Shown here: piece after piece, positions 48,670-62,300 of the stretch
How the letters are laid out: the number at the start of each line of letters is the position of its first letter
Numbering within the stretch: position 1 is the first letter of the stretch
The notes under the pieces: model-generated
Seen by the model: only the letters and a program-made list of their open reading frames with translations
What the model was told of the DNA's origin: nothing
Databases searched by the model: none
Position numbers and translations under genes: made by a program
Origin: Antribacter gilvus
Lineage (GTDB): Bacteria > Actinomycetota > Actinomycetes > Actinomycetales > Cellulomonadaceae
Length of the DNA: 64,000 bases
Direction of reading: 5' to 3'
Assembly: GCF_003946865.1 (NCBI RefSeq)
Contig: NZ_QXTH01000002.1
Span: 186,001-250,000, forward strand

Positions 48670-49920
48670 TCAGCCGATCACGTCCACGCCGCCCCGGAGC
48701 ACGCGGACCGGGTGGAGGTCGCCGTCGGTCACGAGCACGTCTGCACGGAGCCCCGGAGCGAGCGCGCCCAGCTCGCCGGCCAGGCCCAGCACCCGGGCGG
48801 GCACCGTGGTCGCGGCCCGCACGGCGTCCGCGAGCGGCACCCCGGCGCCGACCGCGCACCGCACCACGTCCAGCAGGTGCGCCGTGCCGCCGGCGATGGG
48901 GCCGCCGTCCGGGTCCTCCGGGTCGGTGACCCGCGCGACGCCGTCGCGCACAGTGACTGACATGGGCCCCAGCTCGTAGGCGCCGTCGGCCATGCCGGCG
49001 GCCGCCATGGCGTCGGTGACCAGGACGACGTGGTCGGCGCCCACGGTACGGAAGACGGTGCGCACGGTCGCCGGGTCGAGGTGCACGCCGTCTCCGATCA
49101 GCTCCACGACCATCTCGCCCCGCGCCGCCGCCGCGAGGCAGGCCGCGACGGGCCCGGGAGCGCGGTGGTGCAACGGCCGCATGCCGTTGAAGAGGTGGGT
49201 CGCGGTGAGCTCCCGGGCTGTGCCCGGACGGCCGTGCGCCCGCTCCGCGAGCCCCGCCACCACCTGCGCCACGAGCTCCTCGGCCTGCTCGGTGGTGCCG
49301 TCGGTGTGCCCGAGGGACGGGACTGCCCCGGCCTCCACGAGCGCCTCGGCCGCGCCGCCGGTCCCGAGCACGCCCGGCACCTCCGGCGCGATCGTCATGG
49401 TCCGCAGGTGACCGCGCGCGGCGGCGGCGAGCTCGCGGACGAGCCCCGCGTCCCCCGGCACCAGGTCGGCGGGGTTGTGCGCGCCCCGCCGCTCGTACGA
49501 CAGGAACGGCCCCTCCGCGTGGATCCCGGCGATCTCGCCGGCCTCGGCGAGAACGGCCAGCACGGCGGCGCGTGCGAGCAGGGTCTCGCGGGAGGCGGAC
49601 ACGAGGGACGCGAGCAGCGTCGTGGTTCCGTGCCGTCGGTGCTCGTGCACCGCGACCAGCGCCTCGTCGGCGGTCAGCACGTCAGGGAACGACACCCCGC
49701 CGCCCCCGTGGTTGTGCAGGTCCACGAGGCCCGGCAGCACGACCGCGGAGGAGGCCGGGACCACGGCGACGAGGTCGCCCAGCCCAGCCGTGACGGCGTC
49801 GGGCACCGTGCCCACGAAGGTGAGCCGGTCGCCCGTGGCGACCACGACGCCGTCGTCGAGGACCTCCGACGGCAGGACGACACGGCCACGCAGGACGACA
49901 GTCTCAGGCATGAGGCCCAT
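48670..49920 (-). CDS. nagA: N-acetylglucosamine-6-phosphate deacetylase
   Basis: 416 residues (ATG at 49920 or at 49911). Metal-site motif LVDLHNHGGGGVSF, substrate loop IHAEGPFLS, GHTDGTTEQA, GDGVHLDP and catalytic Asp in LVTDAMAAAG define NagA. It deacetylates GlcNAc-6-phosphate in amino-sugar catabolism and cell-wall recycling. It is monocistronic here, downstream of the GH3 operator region on the same strand as the YndJ gene. Confidence 0.92.
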   Translation of the reverse strand: MGLMPETVVLRGRVVLPSEVLDDGVVVATGDRLTFVGTVPDAVTAGLGDLVAVVPASSAVVLPGLVDLHNHGGGGVSFPDVLTADEALVAVHEHRRHGTTTLLASLVSASRETLLARAAVLAVLAEAGEIAGIHAEGPFLSYERRGAHNPADLVPGDAGLVRELAAAARGHLRTMTIAPEVPGVLGTGGAAEALVEAGAVPSLGHTDGTTEQAEELVAQVVAGLAERAHGRPGTARELTATHLFNGMRPLHHRAPGPVAACLAAAARGEMVVELIGDGVHLDPATVRTVFRTVGADHVVLVTDAMAAAGMADGAYELGPMSVTVRDGVARVTDPEDPDGGPIAGGTAHLLDVVRCAVGAGVPLADAVRAATTVPARVLGLAGELGALAPGLRADVLVTDGDLHPVRVLRGGVDVIG

Positions 49921-49929
49921 CCTGCCCGA

Positions 49930-51378
49930 TCACCGGCGTGCGGCGGCCTCGGTCTCGCGGAGCACGGCCCGGGCGCCGCGCGCGAGCCACGCGAGGTAGG
50001 CGTGCTGGAACAGCGGGACGGCGAGACGCAGGGCGCGCGTCCACCAGACAGCGGGTCGCGAGAACGCGACGGCCGTGAACCACAGCCCGTCGGCGTCCCG
50101 CTCGATCACGAACGCCTCCTCCCCCACGAAGACGTGCCCGGGCAGGGTGCCGTAGCCGAAGGCCACCCTGGCGTCCGTCCGTTCCGTCCAGATCACCTCG
50201 CACGGCTCGACGAGCCGGAGCTCGCCCACGCCCAGCAGGGTGGTGACGCGCACCCCCGGGGCGGCCACCGCCGCCGACGTGGCGAGCCGCACGCGCGCGG
50301 CGGCGTGGACGCGCCAGGTCAGGAGGGCCTCTCCCACGCGGGCCAGGTCGTCGGCCGTGCCGGGGCCCAGGCGGTGCCGGGCGCGCAGGTGCGCGTAGCC
50401 GGGCGGCAGGTCGGTGCGGGCGGTCGCGCCCACCTCGGCATACGTGAACGGAGGCACGACGGCGGCGCGGGGGGCCGGGCCGGGGGCGGCGGCCTGGGCG
50501 GGGGCGGCAGCCTGGCCGGGGGCGGCGGGGCGCAGCGCCAGGAGCGAGCAGAGCACCACGCCGAGCGCGTTCGCGACGCCGTGCGTGGCGAGCATCCAGC
50601 CGATCCCGGGGTGCGGCACGTCGAACGCCTCCCCCACCGCCCACCACAGTGCGAGCAGCATGCCCGCCGTGCCCGCGAGGGCGGCGGTGAGGCGCAACGT
50701 ACGGACGCGGCGCGCCCCTCCCCGGGCGGCGGCCGGCCCGGCAGCCCCGGCGCCGCACCAGAGAGCTAGCCAGAGCGCCGCGGTGAGGACGACGGCCCCG
50801 GCGAGCTCGGCGGCGTCGGACACGAAGTACCCCACCAGGACCAGGGCGACCCCCGCCGGGACGCCCCACGCGCCGACCGCCGCCAGGCGGGAGCGCGCGG
50901 CCTCCCGGGCGAGCAGCCCGGCGACCAGGCACGCGCCGAAGCCCGCGAACAGCATGTGCGGCACCGTGAGCGCGAGGTACCCGGCCGAGAAGCCGAGGAG
51001 CGACCAGCCGCCCCGCTCCGCGACGAGCGCGGTGGCCCCCACGGCCGGGAACACCAGGCCGACGGCGATCGCGAGGTCGGGCCCGGACGTGCGCACGACG
51101 CCGGTTCCCCCCGCTCCGGCCACCGCGCGCACCCCGTGCCGCGCTCCCACGACCGCGAGGACCGCTGTCCCGGCGGCCGCCGGGAGGGCGAGCGCCACGG
51201 CGGCCCAGCCGGTCGGCGCGAGCACGCTCAGGGCGCCGAACGCCCCGGCCACAGGCCAGGCGAGACTCCTCGGGGAAGGGACGACCGCGGGCCCCAGCGT
51301 CCGGAGCCCCAGCGGCAGCACAACTACCCAGCCGAGCGCGGTGAGGAGCGCCAGCAGCGTGCCGCTCGCGGCGCTCAC
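49930..51378 (-). CDS. YndJ-like membrane protein fused to DUF1990
   Basis: 482 residues, GTG at 51378 overlapping the TetR stop (GTGA). About eight hydrophobic segments in the first 300 residues fit YndJ-family transporters. From about residue 305 a soluble DUF1990 (UPF0548) domain begins (FTYAEVGATARTDLPPGYAH), with VGEALLTWRVHAA and VAFGYGTLPGHVFVGEEAF motifs. Neither domain has a proven function. Translational coupling to a TetR regulator suggests expression on demand. Confidence 0.8.
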   Translation of the reverse strand: MSAASGTLLALLTALGWVVVLPLGLRTLGPAVVPSPRSLAWPVAGAFGALSVLAPTGWAAVALALPAAAGTAVLAVVGARHGVRAVAGAGGTGVVRTSGPDLAIAVGLVFPAVGATALVAERGGWSLLGFSAGYLALTVPHMLFAGFGACLVAGLLAREAARSRLAAVGAWGVPAGVALVLVGYFVSDAAELAGAVVLTAALWLALWCGAGAAGPAAARGGARRVRTLRLTAALAGTAGMLLALWWAVGEAFDVPHPGIGWMLATHGVANALGVVLCSLLALRPAAPGQAAAPAQAAAPGPAPRAAVVPPFTYAEVGATARTDLPPGYAHLRARHRLGPGTADDLARVGEALLTWRVHAAARVRLATSAAVAAPGVRVTTLLGVGELRLVEPCEVIWTERTDARVAFGYGTLPGHVFVGEEAFVIERDADGLWFTAVAFSRPAVWWTRALRLAVPLFQHAYLAWLARGARAVLRETEAAARR

Positions 51379-52133
51379 GACCCGCTCCCTGGGGTCGCGG
51401 CGGTCGCGAGACCGGGCAGGGCCGCCTCTGCCTGCGCGGGGTCTGCCGGCGCGGGATCCGCCGGCACGGCGAACCGGCGGGCCAGCCCCAGGACGTCGTC
51501 GACCACCCCGCGGGCGACCGGCAGCCGGGACAGGCGCGCGAGGCGACCCGCCACCCGGGCGGCGTGGCTCGCGAGGTCGCGTGACCGGCGTCGGCCCGGG
51601 GAGGTGTCGTGGACCCAGAACAGGGTGAGGCCGAGCTGGCCGTACCAGAGCAGCTCGGGCAGCTCGGCGCGCAGGTGCGGCGGGACGTCGTGGGCGCCGG
51701 TGACGACGTCGGCGAAGATCGCGCGCGAGGCAGAGCGCGCAGCCGCCGACTCGGCGGAGAACGGGCTGGTCCGGGCGCCCGGGCGGATCGCGACGGACAC
51801 GAGCTCGGTGCCGACCGCGTGGTAGGGCTCGAACGCGTCCACCGACGCCTGCCAGGCGACGCGGAGCCGGTCCTCGAGGCGGGTCAGCTCGGCGCCGGGT
51901 CCCTCGAGGCGCTCCGCCACCAGGCACGCGTGCTCGTCCTGGACCTCCCGGTACAGCTCGTGCACCAGGTCCTCCTTGGACGGGAAGTAGTAGTACGCGT
52001 TCCCGGTGCTCACACCGGCCTCGACAGCGACGCGCCGCATCGTGGTGCGTTCGTAGCCGTCCTCCCGGAAGAGCCGCAGCGCGGTGCTGCGCAGGAGGTC
52101 CCGGGTCGCCTCCGCCTTCGCCGTTTTGAACAT
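51375..52133 (-). CDS. TetR-family regulator
   Basis: 252 residues. N-terminal helix-turn-helix GYERTTMRRVAVEAGVSTGN followed by AYYYFPSKEDL (residues 26-56) is typical of the TetR family. The ligand domain is unassigned; the C-terminus is Ala/Pro-rich. A perfect palindrome covers the start codon, implying autorepression. It probably controls the overlapping downstream YndJ-DUF1990 gene. Confidence 0.88.
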   Translation of the reverse strand: MFKTAKAEATRDLLRSTALRLFREDGYERTTMRRVAVEAGVSTGNAYYYFPSKEDLVHELYREVQDEHACLVAERLEGPGAELTRLEDRLRVAWQASVDAFEPYHAVGTELVSVAIRPGARTSPFSAESAAARSASRAIFADVVTGAHDVPPHLRAELPELLWYGQLGLTLFWVHDTSPGRRRSRDLASHAARVAGRLARLSRLPVARGVVDDVLGLARRFAVPADPAPADPAQAEAALPGLATAATPGSGS

Positions 52134-52138
52134 GTTCA
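52127..52138. promoter_or_regulatory. palindrome over tetR start codon
   Basis: TGAACATGTTCA is a perfect 12-bp inverted repeat centred on the start codon region of the TetR gene, a plausible operator for autoregulation. Confidence 0.5.
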
Positions 52139-52181
52139 GAAATTACCATCTGACAAGACGCTCGTGCGTGTGGGAAAGACC

Positions 52182-52877
52182 TCAGAAGAGGCGGGCGTCC
52201 ACGTCGTCCACGCCGCGCATCGCGTCGTAGTCGAGGACCAGGGTGCCGATGCCGCGGTCCTTCGCGAGAACCCGGGCCTGCGGCTTGATCTCCTGGGCGG
52301 CGAAGACGCCGCGCACGGGCGCCAGCAGCGGGTCCCGGTTCAGGAGGTCGAGGTAGCGGGTCAGCTGCTCGACGCCGTCGATGTCGCCGCGGCGCTTGAT
52401 CTCCACGGCGACGGTGGCGCCGGCCGAGTCGCGGGCCAGGATGTCCACCGGCCCGATCGCCGTCATGTACTCGCGGCGCACCAGCGTGTGACCGGCACCG
52501 AGCAGGCTGATCTGCGCGGCCAGCAGCTCCTGGAGGTGCGCCTCCACGCCGTCCTTGATGAGACCCGGGTCGATGCCCAGGTCGTGCGCCGACTCGTGGT
52601 GGACGTGGTGGAGCTCGATCTCCAGCCGGTCGTCCGACTTGCTGTGCTGCACGGTCCAGACCTGGGTGACGCCACGCCCGCGCGCCTCGTCGTCCGGCTC
52701 GCGGACCGCCAGCGTGCACGGCGGCGACATCCAGTTGAGCGGCTTGTACGACCCGCCGTCCGAGTGCAGCAGCACGCTCCCGTCAGCCTTCACCACGACC
52801 AGCCGCGTCGCGAGCGGCAGGTGGGCGGTCAGCCGTCCGGTGTACCGGGCGGAGCATTCGGCGACGACGAGGCGCAC
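52182..52877 (-). CDS. nucS: mismatch-specific endonuclease NucS/EndoMS
   Basis: 231 residues. N-terminal beta domain [20 protein letters not shown] and C-terminal nuclease domain with the D-E-K core in GPVDILARD and [21 protein letters not shown]. In actinobacteria, which lack MutS/MutL, NucS performs non-canonical mismatch repair, with the beta clamp as partner. It lies downstream of the ATP synthase operon and DUF2550 gene on the same strand, a conserved actinobacterial arrangement. Confidence 0.95.
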   Translation of the reverse strand: MRLVVAECSARYTGRLTAHLPLATRLVVVKADGSVLLHSDGGSYKPLNWMSPPCTLAVREPDDEARGRGVTQVWTVQHSKSDDRLEIELHHVHHESAHDLGIDPGLIKDGVEAHLQELLAAQISLLGAGHTLVRREYMTAIGPVDILARDSAGATVAVEIKRRGDIDGVEQLTRYLDLLNRDPLLAPVRGVFAAQEIKPQARVLAKDRGIGTLVLDYDAMRGVDDVDARLF

Positions 52878-52924
52878 AGGTCTCCTTCAGGTCGTGGTTG
52901 CGGCCCGGCGCGAGCAGGGGTGTG

Positions 52925-53344
52925 CTACAGGACGAGGTCCCGGCGTCCCGGCGGCGCCGCCTCCAGCCAGGAGGCGAGGCCGGTGTAGTCACCGGCCGAG
53001 ATGTTCAGCTCGAAGTCCAGGCCGTCGTAACGACACTGGACCAGGTACTGGTCCGGCTGCCCCGCCTGGTCGAGCGGGACGCGGCCCGTGACTTCGAGCC
53101 GCTCCCGCTGCCAGGTACGGGCGGGACGGGGCGACAGCGACCAGCATCGCCACCAGTCGATCCGTCCCACGCCGTACTGGGCGATGCCGAGCGTCCAGGC
53201 ACCCTGCGGGTTGCCGGCCGCCCGGGCACCGCAGGGGAACGACCCCACGCGGTGGGACAGGGCGCGCAGACGGGACACGCCCACGACGAGGACCAGTGCG
53301 AACGCGACGAGCACCGCGATCGCTATCCATACGACGCCCGGCAC
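52925..53344 (-). CDS. DUF2550 membrane protein
   Basis: 139 residues. One N-terminal membrane anchor (VVWIAIAVLVAFALVLVVGV), then the soluble DUF2550 part with GSFPCGAR and GIAQYGVGRIDWWRCWSL. It follows atpC by 9 nt, as in most actinobacteria. The function is unknown. Confidence 0.9.
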   Translation of the reverse strand: MPGVVWIAIAVLVAFALVLVVGVSRLRALSHRVGSFPCGARAAGNPQGAWTLGIAQYGVGRIDWWRCWSLSPRPARTWQRERLEVTGRVPLDQAGQPDQYLVQCRYDGLDFELNISAGDYTGLASWLEAAPPGRRDLVL

Positions 53345-53353
53345 GCCAGCCCC

Positions 53354-53617
53354 TCAGCGCAGAGCGGTGATCTCGTCGACCACGAGGGTGACGAGGTTGT
53401 CGTCCACGGAGACGAAGCCGCCGGTGACCTCGGCCGTCACGGCCGGTCCGGACGCGGCTGTCACGGTCAGGGTGCCCGGGCGGAGCACCGCGAGCAGCGG
53501 CGAGTGGTTCGCCAGGATGCCGATCTGACCGTCCACGGACGGTGCGCTGACCGACACGGCGGTGCCCGACCAGACCTTGCGGTCCGTGGAGACCAGGTCC
53601 ACGTTCAGCTCTGCCAC
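53354..53617 (-). CDS. atpC: ATP synthase epsilon subunit
   Basis: 87 residues, only the N-terminal beta-sandwich domain (MAELNVDLVSTDRKVWSGTA ... GQIGILANHSPLLAVLRPG); the C-terminal helical hairpin present in longer epsilons is absent, as is common in actinobacteria with short forms. It links the central stalk to the c ring. Confidence 0.95.
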   Translation of the reverse strand: MAELNVDLVSTDRKVWSGTAVSVSAPSVDGQIGILANHSPLLAVLRPGTLTVTAASGPAVTAEVTGGFVSVDDNLVTLVVDEITALR

Positions 53618-53658
53618 GAGGGCTCCTCTCTGAGAGTCCTGTCGAAACCTGATGATAC

Positions 53659-55268
<1,610 letters not shown>

Positions 55269-56174
55269 TCAGGCGGACGCCAGGGCGTCGGCACCGGAGA
55301 CGATCTCGCTGATCTCCTGGGTGATGTCGGCCTGACGCGCCTGGTTGGCCAGGCGGGTGTAGGTGCGGATCAGGTCCTCGGCGTTGTCCGTCGCCGTGTG
55401 CATCGCACGCTGGCGGGCGGCCAGCTCGGACGCCGCGGCGTCGAGCAGGAACGCGAAGATCCGGGACCGGATGTAGCGCGGCAGCAGCGCGTCGAGCACG
55501 GCTTCGGGCGAAGGCTCGAAGTCGTACAGCGGGAACGCCTCGTGCTCGCCGGGCTGCGTGACACCCTCGACGACCTCGAGCGGCAGCATCCGGACCACGC
55601 GCGTGCGCTGGGTGACCATGTTGACGAACTGCGTGGAGACCACGTGGAGCTCGTCGACGCCGCCCTCGTCCGCCGGGGCCAGGAAGGCCTCGAGCAGGGC
55701 GTCCGCGATCTCCTCGGACGCCTCGCTGGTCGGTGCGTCCGAGCCGTACGACCACTGACCCGTGAGCTCGCGCCCACGGAAGGAGTAGTACGCGATGGCA
55801 CGGCGGCCGGCGGCGTACAGCACGACCTCCTTGCCCTCGGCCCGCAGCTGCTCGATCAGCCGCTCACCCTCGCGGACGACCGACGCCGAGTAGGCGCCGG
55901 CCATGCCGCGGTCGGACGAGATGACGAGGACCGCAGCCCGACCCGTGTGGGTCTTCGTGCGCTCCGTCGTCAGCGGGTGCGCGATCGTCGTGTGTGCCGC
56001 GACGGCGGACACCGCCCGCGTGATCGCCTGAGCGTACGGCGAGGCCGCGGCGGTACGCGCCCGCGCCTTGCCGATGCGGGACGCCGCGATCAGCTCCTGC
56101 GCGCGGAACATCTTCTTCAGCGCCTGCGTCGACTTGATCCGCTGCTTGTAGACGCGCTGGGATCCCCCGGCCAT
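55269..56174 (-). CDS. atpG: ATP synthase gamma subunit
   Basis: 301 residues; [20 protein letters not shown] at the N-terminus and the C-terminal [15 protein letters not shown] helix form the rotating coiled coil. It ends 72 nt before atpD and starts 3 nt after the atpA stop. Confidence 0.97.
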   Translation of the reverse strand: MAGGSQRVYKQRIKSTQALKKMFRAQELIAASRIGKARARTAAASPYAQAITRAVSAVAAHTTIAHPLTTERTKTHTGRAAVLVISSDRGMAGAYSASVVREGERLIEQLRAEGKEVVLYAAGRRAIAYYSFRGRELTGQWSYGSDAPTSEASEEIADALLEAFLAPADEGGVDELHVVSTQFVNMVTQRTRVVRMLPLEVVEGVTQPGEHEAFPLYDFEPSPEAVLDALLPRYIRSRIFAFLLDAAASELAARQRAMHTATDNAEDLIRTYTRLANQARQADITQEISEIVSGADALASA

Positions 56175-56177
56175 GAA

Positions 56178-57806
<1,629 letters not shown>

Positions 57807-57860
57807 TGCTCTTCTCCTGTCGTGGCCGCGAGTGCCGCGGCGGAATTCTTGTTCACGGTG

Positions 57861-58675
57861 TCAGCCGGCCAGCCGACGACGGGCGTCGGCGAGGCGGGAC
57901 AGGACGGTGGAGTCGACGACGTCGGCGCCGACCTGGATGCGCAGGCCACCGATGACCACAGGGTCCACGGTGACGTTGAGCTGTACGGCTCGGCCGTACG
58001 CGCGCTCCAGCAGCGCGGCGAGCCGGTCGGTCTGCGCCTGGTCCAGCATCGTCCCGCTGGTCACCGAGGCGACCAGGCGACGACGACGCTCTGCGGCGAC
58101 GTCCCCGTACCAGATCAGCGTCTGGACGAACCGCCGTCCGCGCAGCGCCGAGGTGGCGCGACGCGCGAGGGCGTGCGTGACCGTGTCCACCTTGCCGGTG
58201 AGCAGCGCGTCCACGAGCGCCGTGCGGCGCGCGGGGTCGGAGGCTGTGTCGGACAGGGCGTGGCGCGCCTCGCGCTGCCCCACGAGCGACCGGGTGATCC
58301 GGAACAGCTCGTCCTCGACGGACTCCAGGGCGCCCCGCGCCTCCGCGGAGGCGAGCACCGCGTCGAGCGCCAAGCGCTCGACAGCGTCGACCAGGTCGGC
58401 GTCGCTCGCCCAGCGGGCGCGTGCCACGCCGGACACGAGATCCACCACGCGCTCGTCGAACCCGCTCGCGAGCAGTCCGGCGACGAGGCGTGCCTTGTCC
58501 TCACCGGGCCGCGAAGGGTCGGCGAGCGAGCGGCGCAGCGCGCCCGAGCCGTCGAGCGCCGACACCACGGTGAACAGCTGCTCACCGAGCGCCTTCGCGC
58601 CCTCGCCCGCTGCACGCAGCACAGGCTCGAACCGCTCCTGGGCCGCTGTCAGCGATGCTCCGCTCGTCCCGCGCA

Positions 58676-58676
<1 letters not shown>
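57861..58676 (-). CDS. atpH: ATP synthase delta subunit
   Basis: 271 residues, longer than the roughly 180 of other bacteria, as usual for actinobacterial delta. The C-terminal VNVTVDPVVIGGLRIQVGAD is the conserved delta signature. Its ATG overlaps the atpF stop (TGATG). It connects F1 to the peripheral b stalk. Confidence 0.96.
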
Positions 58677-59628
<952 letters not shown>

Positions 59629-59642
59629 TCAGCGCGAGGCGC

Positions 59643-60500
59643 TCAGTGCTCGTCCTCCAGGGAAAGGCTGATGTAGACCGCGGCGAGCAGGGCGAAGATG
59701 TACGCCTGCAGCGCGGCGACCAGGAGCTCGAAGGCCGTGAAGGCAAAGCCGGCACCAAGCGTCAGGATGCCGAACGCCTTGAGCGCCGGGGCGGCCTCGA
59801 GGAGGAAGAAGTGGGTCGCGGCGAAGCACAGCACGAGCATGATGTGGCCGGCGACCATGTTGGCCATGAGTCGGATGGCGAGCGAGGCCGGGCGGATCAC
59901 GAGGATCTGCAGGATCTCGATCGGCGTCACGATCAGGTAGATCGGCGCGGGGATACCCGGGGGGAACAGGTTCGCCTTGAGGTATCCGCCGAGGCCGTGC
60001 TTCTTGATGCCCACGTACCAGTAGGTCACGAAGACCCACAGGGCGAGCACGATCGGCAGGCCGATGCGGGAGGTACCGGCCAGATTCAGGCCGGTGATGA
60101 TGCCCGTGAGGTTGAACGCGAGGATCGCGAGGAAGATCGTCGTCAGCATCGGCAGGAAGCGGCGTGCGTGCTCCTTGCCCAGGATCTCCTCGGCGATCTG
60201 GACGCGCACGAAGTCGAGGATCCACTCGATCGCGCCCTGGAACCGGCCCGGGACCACCTTCGCGCGGTTGGCCGCGATCACGAAGACCGTGCACAGGACC
60301 AGCGCGGCCAGGATGCGGATGATCCAGACGCGGTCGATCTGGAAGGGAGTGCCCTCGAAGAAGATGGCCGGCGGGAAGAAGTCCGCGATCGAAGGCGCAT
60401 GGAAGCCCTCACCCTCGGCCTCGGGGGCAGCGAGCAGCATGGAGGTCGCAAGCGTGGACAGGAGGACTCCCCGGTTGGTCAGCGGCCTGGCGCACGCCAC
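59643..60500 (-). CDS. atpB: ATP synthase a subunit
   Basis: Up to 285 residues. The essential Arg is in the fourth helix segment RPASLAIRLMANMVAGH, and ALQAYIFALLAAVYISL is the final helix. It forms the proton half-channels of Fo. The GTG at 60500 is the longest start; an ATG at 60440 (MLLAAPEAEG) is a good alternative and gives a more usual length. Confidence 0.95.
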   Translation of the reverse strand: MACARPLTNRGVLLSTLATSMLLAAPEAEGEGFHAPSIADFFPPAIFFEGTPFQIDRVWIIRILAALVLCTVFVIAANRAKVVPGRFQGAIEWILDFVRVQIAEEILGKEHARRFLPMLTTIFLAILAFNLTGIITGLNLAGTSRIGLPIVLALWVFVTYWYVGIKKHGLGGYLKANLFPPGIPAPIYLIVTPIEILQILVIRPASLAIRLMANMVAGHIMLVLCFAATHFFLLEAAPALKAFGILTLGAGFAFTAFELLVAALQAYIFALLAAVYISLSLEDEH

Positions 60501-60676
60501 CGCACGCTGGTGCGGGCGCGCCGTCGGGCCTGGCCTTCATGGATTCGCGAGTAGCCTAACCCATCTTCCGCACGGACCCGGTCACGTGACAGTGAGGAAG
60601 ACGGCGGTGTGACGCGTCTCGCGAAACCGCGTCAGATAGAAGCAAACATGCGCCGAACCACGGCCCCGCGGGCGGG

Positions 60677-61141
60677 TCAGGAACCCGGTGAGACGTACGG
60701 TACGCGACCGTTCCGGACCGCCCGGTAGTCGAGCAGCGCCGACCCGATCGCGCCGAGCGCGAGCACGACGAACAGGACGATGCGGTCATAGAAGTCGAAG
60801 CGCGAGATCACGGCGAGCACCACGATCAGGACGATGATCTTGGCGAGCCAGCTGCCCATCACGACCGCGCCCATGGTGACCGGGTTGGCGCCCACGGTAC
60901 GGAGCATGGACCAGACCGTCGTGGCCGAGAAGAAGGCGGCGATGCCGGCACCCAGGAGCGCCCCCCAGACGCCCGGCAGGCCTGCTACGAGGCCCCCGAC
61001 CACCACCCCGAGGACCGCGAGCGACCCCACCAGGATCAGGCCGTCACGCAGCGCCGTACGGAACACGGCCCGCTCGGCGCCGCGGTCGGTCCCCCGGTCG
61101 GCCGGCGTACCGGCCTCGGGCTGCGGCGTGGCGTCAGCCAT
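60677..61141 (-). CDS. atpI: AtpI-like membrane protein
   Basis: 154 residues with four membrane spans (LILVGSLAVLGVVVGGLVAG, IIVLIVVLAVISRF and others) and position directly upstream of atpB. AtpI-type proteins help c-ring assembly or carry magnesium. Sequence similarity within this group is low, so the name rests mainly on topology and context. Confidence 0.8.
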   Translation of the reverse strand: MADATPQPEAGTPADRGTDRGAERAVFRTALRDGLILVGSLAVLGVVVGGLVAGLPGVWGALLGAGIAAFFSATTVWSMLRTVGANPVTMGAVVMGSWLAKIIVLIVVLAVISRFDFYDRIVLFVVLALGAIGSALLDYRAVRNGRVPYVSPGS

Positions 61142-62300
61142 GGGTCGTCTCCTTCACCTTCGGGACCGCGCCGGACAGCGCGACGTCGTCGTCGAGGAAC
61201 CGGCCGCGGTGCCGCAGCGGTCCCATAGTGAGCACCAGGGCCACGACCACCGCGACCGCGAGGCCGGCGAGCACCGACTGCCACGGCCACCAGATGAGCG
61301 CCGCGCACGCGTACGCGAACACACCGGTCCACACGTAGAGGATCACCACGGCGCGGCGGTGCGAGTGGCCCAGGGCCAGCATGCGGTGGTGCAGGTGCAT
61401 GCGGTCGGGCGCCATCGGCGACTTGCCCGCGGCGAGCCGGCGGATCACCGCCATGGCCATGTCGAGCAGGGGCAGCAGCAGCACGGCGACCGGCAGCAGC
61501 AGCGGGAGGTACGCCGGGAGCGACTCGGCCCCGGAGAGGTCGTTCGGCATCAGGTCGGGCTTGATGCGGCCCGTCACGGAGATGGCCGCGCCGGCCATGA
61601 CCAGGCCGAGCACCATCGACCCGGCGTCCCCCATGAAGATGCGGGACGGGAAGAAGTTGTGGGGCAGGAACCCGACGCAGACGCCGACCAGGATCGCCAT
61701 CATCATGGTCGCCAGGCCCGCGTAGTCGTCGGTGCTCACCACCCGGGTGAGGCCGTACGTGTAGAGGAAGAACGCCGAGCCGCCGATCGCGATGATCCCC
61801 GCGGCCAGCCCGTCGAGGCCGTCCACGAAGTTCACGGCGTTCATCGCCAGCACCACGACGAAGATGGTGACGAGCAGCGACGCGCGCGGCGAGATGACGG
61901 ACAGCCCGGTGGGCCCCGGCAGCGTGTAGAGCTGCACCCCCTGCAGCGCGAGCAGGCCCGCGGCCAGGACCTGGCCGGCGAGCTTGGTGACCCAGTCCAG
62001 GTCCCACTTGTCGTCGGCCCATCCGAGCAGGCAGACGACCAGGGCGCCGCCCACGATCCCCCACGCCTGCTGGTCGTCGAAGACCTCCTCGAGGAACGGC
62101 ATCTGCGACGCGAGCAGGACCGACACGATGATGCCCAGCATCATCGCGAGGCCGCCCAGGCGCGGCGTGGGCATCACGTGCACGTCCCGGGCGCGGACCG
62201 CCGTGATCGCGGAGGTCTTGAGCGCGACCCACCGTGCGAAGGGCGTGGTGAGGAACGTGACCGCCGCGGCCACAAGCATCAGGAGGAGATACACCCTCAC
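61134..62300 (-). CDS. polyprenyl-phosphate N-acetylhexosamine-1-phosphate transferase (WecA/TagO-like)
   Basis: 388 residues, GTG at 62300 overlapping the tsaC stop (GTGA). About ten or eleven spans, with the Asp-rich LLGWADDKWDLDW, MNAVNFVDGLDGLAAG and GDAGSMVLG motifs and the WecA-type histidine motif HLHHRMLALGHSHRR. It attaches GlcNAc-1-P to polyprenyl phosphate, the first step of cell-wall linker or secondary polymer synthesis. Its end overlaps the atpI start by eight bases, tying it to the ATP synthase transcript. Confidence 0.92.
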   Translation of the reverse strand: MRVYLLLMLVAAAVTFLTTPFARWVALKTSAITAVRARDVHVMPTPRLGGLAMMLGIIVSVLLASQMPFLEEVFDDQQAWGIVGGALVVCLLGWADDKWDLDWVTKLAGQVLAAGLLALQGVQLYTLPGPTGLSVISPRASLLVTIFVVVLAMNAVNFVDGLDGLAAGIIAIGGSAFFLYTYGLTRVVSTDDYAGLATMMMAILVGVCVGFLPHNFFPSRIFMGDAGSMVLGLVMAGAAISVTGRIKPDLMPNDLSGAESLPAYLPLLLPVAVLLLPLLDMAMAVIRRLAAGKSPMAPDRMHLHHRMLALGHSHRRAVVILYVWTGVFAYACAALIWWPWQSVLAGLAVAVVVALVLTMGPLRHRGRFLDDDVALSGAVPKVKETTHG

